From Bacillota bacterium (lineage in GTDB: Bacteria; Bacillota_I; Bacilli_A; Erysipelotrichales; Erysipelotrichaceae): DNA of 35,334 bases. The notes beneath the pieces were generated by a model. That model was not told where the DNA came from and did not search any database. It saw only the letters and a program-made list of their open reading frames with translations. Positions 1 through 6,361 of this stretch are shown here, piece after piece (positions within the stretch are counted from its first letter, which is position 1; every line of letters starts with the position of its first letter). The stretch is taken from NCBI GenBank assembly GCA_023249475.1, contig JAHFCO010000025.1, positions 1 to 35,334 of the forward strand. The letters are read 5' to 3'. The position numbers were made by a program, and so were the translations under genes.

Positions 1-649
1 GATGGTTCTCCCCGATGGTACGCAGACAGGCGTGTTTCGCCACCAAGGCGGCTTTTTCCATGGTCCCGCCGATCCCGATCCCCAGGATCATCGGCAAACA
101 GGCGTTGGGCGCCGCGATCCGTACGGTTTCCAGAATGGCTTTCTTCACTCCCTCGATTCCATCGGCCGGCGTCAGCATGACGACGCGCGACATGTTTTCC
201 GACCCGAACCCTTTGGTCATGATTTCCAGTTCCACACCATCCCCCGATACGAGTTCGACATGCAAAACCGACGGTGTATTATCCAAGGTATTCTTACGTC
301 CAAACAGCGGATCGCCGACCACCGACTTCCGCAGGTATTTCTCTTGATAGGATTCCTTAACCGCCTGGTCGAGCACGCTCTTGATGTCCCCGTTGACAAG
401 ATGGACATCTTGTCCAAGCTTCAAAAAGAACACGACCATCCCCGTATCCTGACACAAGGGGATCGAGCGGCTACGGGCGATCCCTTCATTCTCGATCAGC
501 ACGCCAAGGATATCCTTCGCCCCGGCATCCCGCTCGCTTAGATAGGCTTCCTTCAGACTCTTCGCTATGTCCTTGGGATATTCAAACGCGAGTTTGCCTA
601 ATTCTTGTTTGGCGAACGCCGCGATGATCCGTACATCGATTTCACGCAT
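1..649 (-). CDS. Fumarate hydratase class I, alpha subunit (partial)
   Basis: This gene runs off the left edge, so only the first 216 residues are visible. The family uses a [4Fe-4S] cluster for reversible hydration of fumarate to malate, or of a related dicarboxylate such as tartrate. The motif PLCQDTG (residues 64-70) carries a cluster cysteine at C66. The motif KGFGSEN (146-152) and the stretch around C184 followed by the glycine-rich GIGIGG (190-195) match the N-terminal half of FumA/TtdA-type enzymes. In two-subunit forms a separate beta subunit follows; it would lie outside the window. The ATG at 649 is preceded by GGAG about 7 bases upstream. Fumarase and L-tartrate dehydratase subunits look alike here, so the substrate is not settled. 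Confidence 0.88.
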   Translation of the reverse strand, partial: MREIDVRIIAAFAKQELGKLAFEYPKDIAKSLKEAYLSERDAGAKDILGVLIENEGIARSRSIPLCQDTGMVVFFLKLGQDVHLVNGDIKSVLDQAVKESYQEKYLRKSVVGDPLFGRKNTLDNTPSVLHVELVSGDGVELEIMTKGFGSENMSRVVMLTPADGIEGVKKAILETVRIAAPNACLPMILGIGIGGTMEKAALVAKHACLRTIGENH

Positions 650-698
650 AAGGTTTCTCCGTTTCTATGTCTACTTTACCATAAAATCAACCTGAAAA

Positions 699-726
699 TG
701 GAAAAGAACTCCCGAAGAAGTTCTTT
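699..726 (-). terminator. UUCG-tetraloop hairpin, terminator or attenuator
   Basis: On the minus strand AAAGAACTTC pairs with GGAGTTCTTT (one G-U) around a C(UUCG)G tetraloop. The stem has 10 base pairs and is followed by TCCATTTTC. No minus-strand gene lies immediately upstream. It therefore either ends a short RNA started near position 782 or acts as an attenuator about 50 bases before the fumarase start. Confidence 0.5.
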
Positions 727-782
727 AGTGTGCTGCTGAATGTTACGTGGTGTCAGCCCACCCGGGTTGCACGATGCCCTTC
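700..782 (-). ncRNA. Candidate small RNA or fumarase 5' leader
   Basis: A good promoter (-35 at 812-817, -10 at 789-794) reads leftward into about 80 bases without a convincing ORF, ending in the UUCG hairpin at 703-726. The transcript could be a free small RNA or an attenuated leader of the fumarase gene. It contains GGTG/CACC and CGTG/CACG complementary pairs. I do not recognise a known RNA family. The call rests only on the promoter-terminator arrangement. Confidence 0.33.
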
Positions 783-788
783 CGTTTC

Positions 789-817
789 AGTATATACCTA
801 TCGACTGTCGGATTCAA
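789..817 (-). promoter_or_regulatory. Sigma-A-type promoter reading toward the fumarase
   Basis: On the minus strand TTGAAT (812-817) is separated by 17 bases from TATACT (789-794). This is the best promoter in the 329-bp gap between fumarase and the padR gene. The rest of that gap holds a small reading frame on the plus strand with no recognisable features, which I do not count as a gene. Confidence 0.5.
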
Positions 818-936
818 CGGGAAGACCCGTCGAAAATCGCAAGACATTCGTTTTACCCTCTACTTTCCATCTTGGTGTCGAAGGGATACGGAGTTGCCGA
901 TAATGCTTGTAAAAGAATTATCATAGGCTCTTGTAA

Positions 937-955
937 TACATCGAGATTCTATGTA
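937..955. promoter_or_regulatory. Inverted repeat, possible PadR operator
   Basis: TACAT (937-941) and ATGTA (951-955) form a perfect inverted repeat with 9 bases between, ending 23 bases before the padR start. PadR regulators commonly bind ATGT/ACAT-type dyads and repress themselves. The order of the half-sites here is the reverse of the classic ATGT-N8-ACAT site, so the assignment is tentative. Confidence 0.35.
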
Positions 956-978
956 AACTATGCTTAGGAGGTCGATGT

Positions 979-1320
979 ATGGACAAGAACTATCTAAGTG
1001 GAAGTTCAAGTTTGATCCTTCTCAGTCTGATAAGTCGAAAAGATATGTACGGCTACGAATTGATCAAGGAATTGGAGATCTTATCCGATATGTCGTTTCA
1101 GTTTAGAGAAGGGACGCTCTATCCGATCCTCCATAAATTGGAGAATATGCGATGGATCGAATCGTATATCACGAAGGCTGAAACCGGCAAAGAGCGGAAG
1201 TACTATAAAATCACACGCCTTGGGTTACAACAGCTTCACGAAGAAAAAAAGAAGTGGGAAGAATTCCAAGATTCTTTAAACAAGGTCTTAGGCGGTTCTC
1301 GTTATGTCGGTCAATTCTAA
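979..1320 (+). CDS. PadR family transcriptional regulator
   Basis: A 113-residue winged-helix regulator of the short PadR type. The N-terminal helices (about 5-35, with the motif DMYGYEL) and the wing-region motif REGTLYPILHKLE (about 43-55) are diagnostic, followed by KYYKIT and a C-terminal dimerisation helix rich in Glu/Lys. The length is typical of PadR proteins that sit in front of HAAS-domain genes. AGGAGG lies 7 bases before the ATG. The reading frame overlaps the next gene by 17 bases, so the two are translationally coupled. It probably represses the three-gene operon 979-5053, and its signal is unknown. Confidence 0.93.
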   Translation: MDKNYLSGSSSLILLSLISRKDMYGYELIKELEILSDMSFQFREGTLYPILHKLENMRWIESYITKAETGKERKYYKITRLGLQQLHEEKKKWEEFQDSLNKVLGGSRYVGQF

Positions 1321-2050
1321 AGATGATTTTATCAACTGCGTTGTAAAGCAGGTCAAGTTCCCCTTCGATCGCAAGCCGATCGCAAAGGAACTCGAAGACC
1401 ATATCGATCAACTCGAAAGTTTCTTCCTATCGACCAAATGCAGCCCAGACGAAGCACAACGAAAAGCCGTTTTAGAGATGGGGGATCCGCTTGAAGTCGG
1501 AAAAAGCCTGAACGACGTCCACAAACCTTTGCTTGGTTGGTTGTGGATCTTCAATAAATACCTCTGTATCCTCATCGCCATTTATTCATCGATCCTATTC
1601 ATGACGAAAGTCTATACGACCTGGGAGAATTCGAGGGAACGCACGCCGCCGGTGTTTGAAGGGGAATCGGCTTTCCAAAGCATCGGGATCGACCCGGTGG
1701 AAATCCAGATCGTCTACGATAAAACAATCTATCAAAAAATCGACTTGCATTGCGAAACCATCCTGTTTGAACGAATCCTGTTGAATTCGGATGGCACGAT
1801 GATCCTACTTTATCAAAGCATCAAAGAGTTCGATCCGTTCGGATTGGATGTAAGCGAATATCCCATCCAGAACATGTCGACACTCGTTCATTCCAACAGA
1901 CGCAAGATTCGGTTCAATCCTGAACGCGTAAAAGCGCTTGAAGGTCATCGAATCCTTGTGACCCAAGACGAATCACTTCTCGAAGGGGAAATCGTTCTTG
2001 AATTCTCACACCATATCGGGGTTTCACGTATCACTATCAAGGGGGAATAA
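1304..2050 (+). CDS. HAAS/permease-prefix domain membrane protein
   Basis: A 248-residue protein with a cytoplasmic N-terminal helical domain (about 5-72). Its features, LEDHIDQLESFF followed by SPDEAQRKAVLEMGDPLEVGKSL, match the HAAS/permease-prefix fold found next to PadR genes. One transmembrane helix follows (about 82-102). The remaining 145 residues would lie outside the cell and match nothing I recognise. The start overlaps padR by 17 bases with AGGCGG about 8 bases upstream. In comparable operons such proteins are thought to link a PadR regulator to envelope functions. A role as an anchor or sensor for the exported propeller protein encoded 3 bases downstream is my inference. Confidence 0.75.
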   Translation: MSVNSKDDFINCVVKQVKFPFDRKPIAKELEDHIDQLESFFLSTKCSPDEAQRKAVLEMGDPLEVGKSLNDVHKPLLGWLWIFNKYLCILIAIYSSILFMTKVYTTWENSRERTPPVFEGESAFQSIGIDPVEIQIVYDKTIYQKIDLHCETILFERILLNSDGTMILLYQSIKEFDPFGLDVSEYPIQNMSTLVHSNRRKIRFNPERVKALEGHRILVTQDESLLEGEIVLEFSHHIGVSRITIKGE

Positions 2051-2053
2051 ATC

Positions 2054-5053
2054 GTGAAGGGTAAGAAAATCGTTCTGTATCTGTCGATCGCCATCGTTCT
2101 CGCCGTTTTTGCGCTTTTCATCAGTGGTCATCGCCTTTCCGCAACGGATGTCGTCAAAGAGCTTAACGCCAAAACGGACTTCAAACCCGCCGACATCATC
2201 TACAATCAACCGAGTAATAATCCGGAAACAAAGAATGTCGTAATCATCCTATCTAAACATGATAACTGGGTTCAATGCCGATCGGTTAAAAAAACTTTCG
2301 GTTTTTTATGGAAGAATAACGACTCGGATGTCGAACCCATCGATGTGTCGCAACAGGATCCAAGATTATCCAACGACGAGATCATACAGAACTATATCTT
2401 GCGTTGCAGCGGAATGGAATCCTATACCATCAAAAACACAAGCGGAAATCTTTCCAATGGATCGGATTTCATCCACCTTAAGGATTGGGTGTATTACGCT
2501 GTTTGTGAAATTGCGGATGGGACAGCTCTGAAGTACAGTGGAAACGGACTATACCGCATTAAGAGCGACGGTTCAGGCAAACAGAAAATCAATGATGCTT
2601 GCGTACAGTCCCTCTACACGGATGGTACCGACATCTATTTCGAAGGAAATCGATTGAATGTGGATACATTGGAAAGTATGAATGTTTATCAGAATATCGA
2701 TCCGAACTATCCGGTCATTCCCATTAACGATTATTTGATTTTCGTTGATCTATCCGGAAAGCGTGCCGTCAAAATCAATCTGGATGGTAGTTCTAAGACC
2801 GACTTGTCCAAAGAACCGGCAAGTGAATTGGGATTCTATAACGGATGGATTTATTACTCTACGAGTAGTTCTTTCCGAAGAGTAAGACTTGATGGAAGCG
2901 AAGATATGATTGTTTCGATCAGCCGCGTTGAATCGTACGTTTTCATCGATAACGCCATCTATTTCCCATCCAAACTCCATCGGAATCAGTTGTATCGCAT
3001 GGATCTCGACGGGGAGAATCGCGCAAAAGTATCCGAACAAAGCGTAGTTGCGTTAAACTATTATAAGGATCGGATCTATTACATCGATAGCGAACAATAC
3101 TTGATTCATTCGATGAAGGTGGATGGGACGGACGATGTCGTACTTTCAACCCGGAGCGCGGAAAACATCATCATCGAAGACGGTTGGTTGTATTTCAACG
3201 AGCAAGGCATCGTTTCTCAAAAGTTTAGGATTTCACTGACCGATGGAAAAGAGGAATCGCTCTTCACGATTTCCACTGCTGAAGTCGATCAACTGTTTAC
3301 CACCCACACGACAAGCGGTAATCAATCCAATGGATCACGTTTCGTCGTACTTGGAGACTATGTCTATTATTCCTCTTGTTTGGTCATCGATGGAATTGCT
3401 GACGTGGATGGATTTGAAGAAGACGGATTGTTTCGCATGAGAATCGATGGTTCAAGTAAACGGAAGATTGCTAGCGGGTGCCAAAGTCCTATCTTTACGG
3501 ATGGTGTTAACATTTATAGTGGATACCAAAAACTGAATTTCAAAACACTGAAACTTGAAGAAAGCGGATTTTCATCCTATGGTCCAGTAGTATTCTTTAA
3601 TGAATCCATGATTGCTTTCGACTTCCAATCCAGCAGCATTTTCCGATATGATCTAGTAAGCAAGAAGAAGAGCTTTGTTACGACCAATAGCACAAGCGAA
3701 TTTCGGTTTGAGAGTGGTTGGATCTATTATTTGACGCAAACCCCTGAAGTTAGTGTGCGTAAGGTGAAATATGACGGAACGATGGACAGACTTGTGGCTA
3801 TCGGTAACTTTAATCACTTCATCATCGTCGGTAACGCCATCTACTATCCCTCTTCGACGGATGGAAACAAGATTTACCGGATGGATCTTGATGGCAAAAA
3901 TAGTCGGAAAGTGTCGGATGCGACCGCCATCACACTCAACTCCGACGGGAAAAGGCTCTATTACGTCGATGGCGAAACACAATACATCCACTCGATGCTA
4001 CTTAATGGCACCGACAGAAAAGTTCATTCAACACGCCAAGCCAAAGACATTGCCATTTATAAAGGTTGGTTGTATTTCAATGATCAAGCCTTCTTCACAG
4101 GTAAGTATCGGATTTCCTTATCGAGCGGAGAAGAAGTGATCTATGAGATCAAATCGGTCGCGTCCGAAGCGACGGCTCCTGAAATCATTGAGGGGACATT
4201 CATAAGTAATCGATACGTCAGGAGCGGTGAGTGGATCTATTATGGAACGGAGAACGGAGTCTACCGAGTGCATCCTGACGGAAGTGATAAAAAGAAAATA
4301 TCGTCCCATGGATGCGCTTCACTGGTTATTGTGGGGAACTCTATCTATTACGTAAACATGGATTATTTCTGGACGATTTTCCGAATGAACCTCGATGGAA
4401 CACAGCCAATACTCGTCAAAGACATACCCTCGTCGGGCATCATTGTCAAAGACGGTTGGCTTTATAGCACTAGTTACTTAAACGGGGGGCTTTATCGATT
4501 GAAACTCGATGGAAGTTCATATCAGTACCTTACCAACAAAATCAGTGATGTCGACTTTATCACGGATGATTCGATCATAGGTAGACGCTGTGGCGAAGTT
4601 TGTATCGGTCTTTATCGAATCAATCTCGACGGAACCGGACTTTATGATTTCGAAACGGGTGAAGATTACATCCAAGTCTACTTGGTTCATGAAGGTTGGG
4701 TTTATTACTCGCTTTACTCACCAACAGATTCAAAAGCCACTTTTTTCAAAGTACGGTTCGATGATGTTAACCATGACATTATCAACGCAGAAAACGATCC
4801 ACTTAGTCGAATCTCAGAAGTCCATGATGGTTGGATGTACTCAGCCGATGAAGAGGGTAAATCCGTGGTCAGATCGAAGCTTGACGGGACCCAGCAACAA
4901 ACGATTATCAAAATCACGGATAGTAAACAAGGGTATATCAATCAGATTATCTTTCTAGGGGATAAAATACTGATGATTCAATATATCGATGGAGTCCAGA
5001 AACTTTTTATCTCGAACCTTGACGGAAGTGATCGCAAGCCTTTTGTAGAATAA
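2054..5053 (+). CDS. Large exported DUF5050-type beta-propeller protein
   Basis: A 999-residue protein starting at GTG with GGGGGA 8 bases upstream. Residues 6-26 form a signal peptide or membrane anchor. The rest is built from short repeats with the pattern [YF]R[MIV]xxDGS followed by K[IV]S and later a WIYY or WLYF strand, the signature of DUF5050/TolB-like propeller blades. The repeats fall into three large units, about 129-407, 420-700 and 718-999. The first two are clearly related, with TSGNLSNGS at 129 and TSGNQSNGS at 420, a period of 291 residues. The third is more diverged. It is probably a surface-exposed binding scaffold. No catalytic motif is visible. Third gene of the PadR/HAAS operon. 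Confidence 0.82.
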   Translation: MKGKKIVLYLSIAIVLAVFALFISGHRLSATDVVKELNAKTDFKPADIIYNQPSNNPETKNVVIILSKHDNWVQCRSVKKTFGFLWKNNDSDVEPIDVSQQDPRLSNDEIIQNYILRCSGMESYTIKNTSGNLSNGSDFIHLKDWVYYAVCEIADGTALKYSGNGLYRIKSDGSGKQKINDACVQSLYTDGTDIYFEGNRLNVDTLESMNVYQNIDPNYPVIPINDYLIFVDLSGKRAVKINLDGSSKTDLSKEPASELGFYNGWIYYSTSSSFRRVRLDGSEDMIVSISRVESYVFIDNAIYFPSKLHRNQLYRMDLDGENRAKVSEQSVVALNYYKDRIYYIDSEQYLIHSMKVDGTDDVVLSTRSAENIIIEDGWLYFNEQGIVSQKFRISLTDGKEESLFTISTAEVDQLFTTHTTSGNQSNGSRFVVLGDYVYYSSCLVIDGIADVDGFEEDGLFRMRIDGSSKRKIASGCQSPIFTDGVNIYSGYQKLNFKTLKLEESGFSSYGPVVFFNESMIAFDFQSSSIFRYDLVSKKKSFVTTNSTSEFRFESGWIYYLTQTPEVSVRKVKYDGTMDRLVAIGNFNHFIIVGNAIYYPSSTDGNKIYRMDLDGKNSRKVSDATAITLNSDGKRLYYVDGETQYIHSMLLNGTDRKVHSTRQAKDIAIYKGWLYFNDQAFFTGKYRISLSSGEEVIYEIKSVASEATAPEIIEGTFISNRYVRSGEWIYYGTENGVYRVHPDGSDKKKISSHGCASLVIVGNSIYYVNMDYFWTIFRMNLDGTQPILVKDIPSSGIIVKDGWLYSTSYLNGGLYRLKLDGSSYQYLTNKISDVDFITDDSIIGRRCGEVCIGLYRINLDGTGLYDFETGEDYIQVYLVHEGWVYYSLYSPTDSKATFFKVRFDDVNHDIINAENDPLSRISEVHDGWMYSADEEGKSVVRSKLDGTQQQTIIKITDSKQGYINQIIFLGDKILMIQYIDGVQKLFISNLDGSDRKPFVE

Positions 5054-5090
5054 TCTAAGTCGGTTAATCAAAAATATCTTAATTGAATGT

Positions 5091-5122
5091 GAAAGCCCCG
5101 ATGCAATGTCGGGGCTTTCTTG
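5091..5122 (+). terminator. Intrinsic terminator of the PadR/HAAS/propeller operon
   Basis: GAAAGCCCCGA (5091-5101) pairs perfectly with TCGGGGCTTTC (5109-5119) around a 7-base loop and is followed by a short T-rich tail. It lies 38 bases after the propeller stop codon. Confidence 0.9.
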
Positions 5123-5168
5123 TCTATAAGTAGGTAAATGTTAATCATCGATTTGAGTTACCACTCGT

Positions 5169-5594
5169 TTACTTTGAGAAAATCTTGAGATACTCGCCAT
5201 ACCCTTCGCTTTCCATCTTGTCATACGGGATGAAGCGCAAGGATGCGGAGTTGATGCAATAACGCAATCCACCCTTCTCTTTCGGACCGTCATTGAACAC
5301 ATGGCCCAGGTGGCTATCGGCGATTTTCGAGCGGACTTCGGTGCGGATCATGAAGTGGGACATGTCGGTTTTCGAGACGACTTGTTTGGGGTCAAGCGGC
5401 TTGGTGAAGCTTGGCCATCCGCAATGGGATTCAAACTTGTCCAAGCTAGAAAACAACACTTCACCGGAGACGATATCCACGTAGATGCCTTTTTCGAAAT
5501 GGTCGAAATATTCGTTTTGAAAAGGACGTTCGGTCGCGTTATGTTGGGTGACTTCAAATTGCAGGGGGGTGAGATGATCGAGTTTCTTTTCCAT
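5169..5594 (-). CDS. msrB: Peptide-methionine (R)-S-oxide reductase MsrB
   Basis: A 141-residue enzyme that reduces methionine-R-sulfoxide in proteins or as free amino acid, usually recycled by thioredoxin. The full SelR domain is present: GWPSF (59-63), HLGHVF (95-100), [11 protein letters not shown] (109-119) with catalytic C113, and a probable resolving cysteine at C58. The zinc-binding CxxC pairs of many MsrB enzymes are absent, which places it in the zinc-free subgroup. The ATG at 5594 has GAGGTG upstream. The 250 bases before it contain a potential structured RNA ending in an intrinsic terminator, so expression may be controlled by attenuation. Confidence 0.96.
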   Translation of the reverse strand: MEKKLDHLTPLQFEVTQHNATERPFQNEYFDHFEKGIYVDIVSGEVLFSSLDKFESHCGWPSFTKPLDPKQVVSKTDMSHFMIRTEVRSKIADSHLGHVFNDGPKEKGGLRYCINSASLRFIPYDKMESEGYGEYLKIFSK

Positions 5595-5636
5595 AATGCA
5601 CCTCTAGCCATAGTATAGAGAAAGCGGAGGGAGGAT

Positions 5637-5664
5637 GCAAAGAAAAGACCCGCAAACGCGGGTA
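5637..5664 (-). terminator. Intrinsic terminator upstream of msrB
   Basis: On the minus strand ACCCGC (5658-5663) pairs with GCGGGT (5648-5653) around GTTT and is followed by CTTTTCTTT. It lies about 45 bases before the msrB start and after a different terminator (5827-5853) that already ends the upstream gene. It therefore ends a separate RNA or an msrB leader. Confidence 0.75.
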
Positions 5665-5740
5665 TTGCCGAATCGAGGGTCCCTTTAGACGCGATGGGGG
5701 ATCGCACCCTGGATTCATCCGCCCCGGACCACCTCGCTTT
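5641..5740 (-). ncRNA. Candidate structured RNA (msrB leader or small RNA)
   Basis: On the minus strand a three-way structure can be drawn by eye. P1 is CGAGG (5732-5736), a two-base UG bulge, then GUCC (5726-5729), paired with GGACCCUCG (5674-5682). P2 is GGAU-GA-AUCC (5711-5720). P3 is GCGAU-CCCCC-AUCGC (5691-5705). GGGG between P1 and P2 (5722-5725) could pair with the C-rich loop of P3 as a pseudoknot. The terminator at 5637-5664 follows. This layout is typical of riboswitches, but I do not recognise a known class; similarity to T-box or SAM elements is only superficial. No folding calculation was done. Confidence 0.4.
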
Positions 5741-5826
5741 CTTTCATCGATCGACCATGGTGAATGTCCATCGATGGTTGATTTCAGTGTAGCGAAGGAT
5801 TGTGGCAGGAATGAGGCGAGGGTTGG

Positions 5827-5853
5827 AATAAAAAAGAAACCCGCTTACGCAGG
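5827..5853 (-). terminator. Terminator of the VOC-protein gene
   Basis: On the minus strand GAAACCTGCG, TAA, then CGGGTTTC form a stem overlapping the last codons and stop of the VOC gene, followed by TTTTTTATT. One mismatch or wobble is needed in the stem, but the T-tract is strong. Confidence 0.75.
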
Positions 5854-6261
5854 TTTCGAGGTGCTGAATTGCCAGTAGATGCCGAATTGATCGATGATGC
5901 TTGCGTAGAGAGGGCTCCAGAACGTTTCTTGAAGTTCCATTTCGACCGTACCGCCTTCTTTCAAGAGTTCATAGTATCTTCGGGTTTTGTTTGGATCGTC
6001 CGTCACGACGGTCAGGGAAATGTTGTTTCCGACGATGATTTCCATCCCCGGATAATAATCGCCAAACATGACGATGTCCCCTTCGATTTCCAATTCCGCA
6101 TGCATTAGAAGATTCGATGCCTCTTCATCCATCGGGTAATCCGGGTTGGGCATATCGCCGTATCGAATCAATTCGACGACGGGGGTTTCGAACACTTTGG
6201 AATAAAAATTCACGGCTTCTTCGCATTGTTTGTCAAAATTGACATAGGCTTGAACAGGCAT
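5845..6261 (-). CDS. VOC family (PhnB/glyoxalase-like) protein
   Basis: A 138-residue protein of the vicinal-oxygen-chelate superfamily, PhnB-like branch. Visible features are the opening strand VQAYVNFDKQCEEAVNFYSKVF (3-24, shown in part), the central MHAELEIEG and IVMFGDYYPG segments, the strand SLTVVTDDP, and the closing WSPLYASIIDQFGIYWQ typical of PhnB-like folds. The substrate is unknown, since this branch often lacks a demonstrated activity. An upstream in-frame ATG would add 26 residues, but the ATG at 6261 has GGAGGACAGATC directly before it and starts the family at its usual point. It stands alone, with its own terminator. Confidence 0.88.
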   Translation of the reverse strand: MPVQAYVNFDKQCEEAVNFYSKVFETPVVELIRYGDMPNPDYPMDEEASNLLMHAELEIEGDIVMFGDYYPGMEIIVGNNISLTVVTDDPNKTRRYYELLKEGGTVEMELQETFWSPLYASIIDQFGIYWQFSTSKPA

Positions 6262-6336
6262 GATCTGTCCTCCTTGATTGAGCACATCGTATCGATTTCC
6301 ATTCAAAATTGGAAGTAAAATGCATGGAAACAGAGA

Positions 6337-6361
6337 CAAACCCGGTCAGACACCGGGTTTG
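6337..6361 (-). terminator. Hairpin terminator at the end of the histidine kinase gene
   Basis: CAAACCCGG (6337-6345) and CCGGGTTTG (6353-6361) form a perfect 9-bp stem with a 7-base loop that overlaps the kinase stop codon. The minus-strand tail TCTCTGTTTCC is only moderately T-rich. Confidence 0.7.

Noticed and set aside
740-967. A 75-codon plus-strand reading frame before padR
   Set aside because: No ribosome binding site, no recognisable motif, and it overlaps the region of a minus-strand promoter and the padR promoter region.
5660-5740. T-box or SAM riboswitch before msrB
   Set aside because: GAGGTGGTCC resembles a T-box core and the SAM-I start only in a few bases. The T-box antiterminator cannot compete with the terminator seen here, and the conserved SAM-I core (GGCAACC and kink-turn) is missing.
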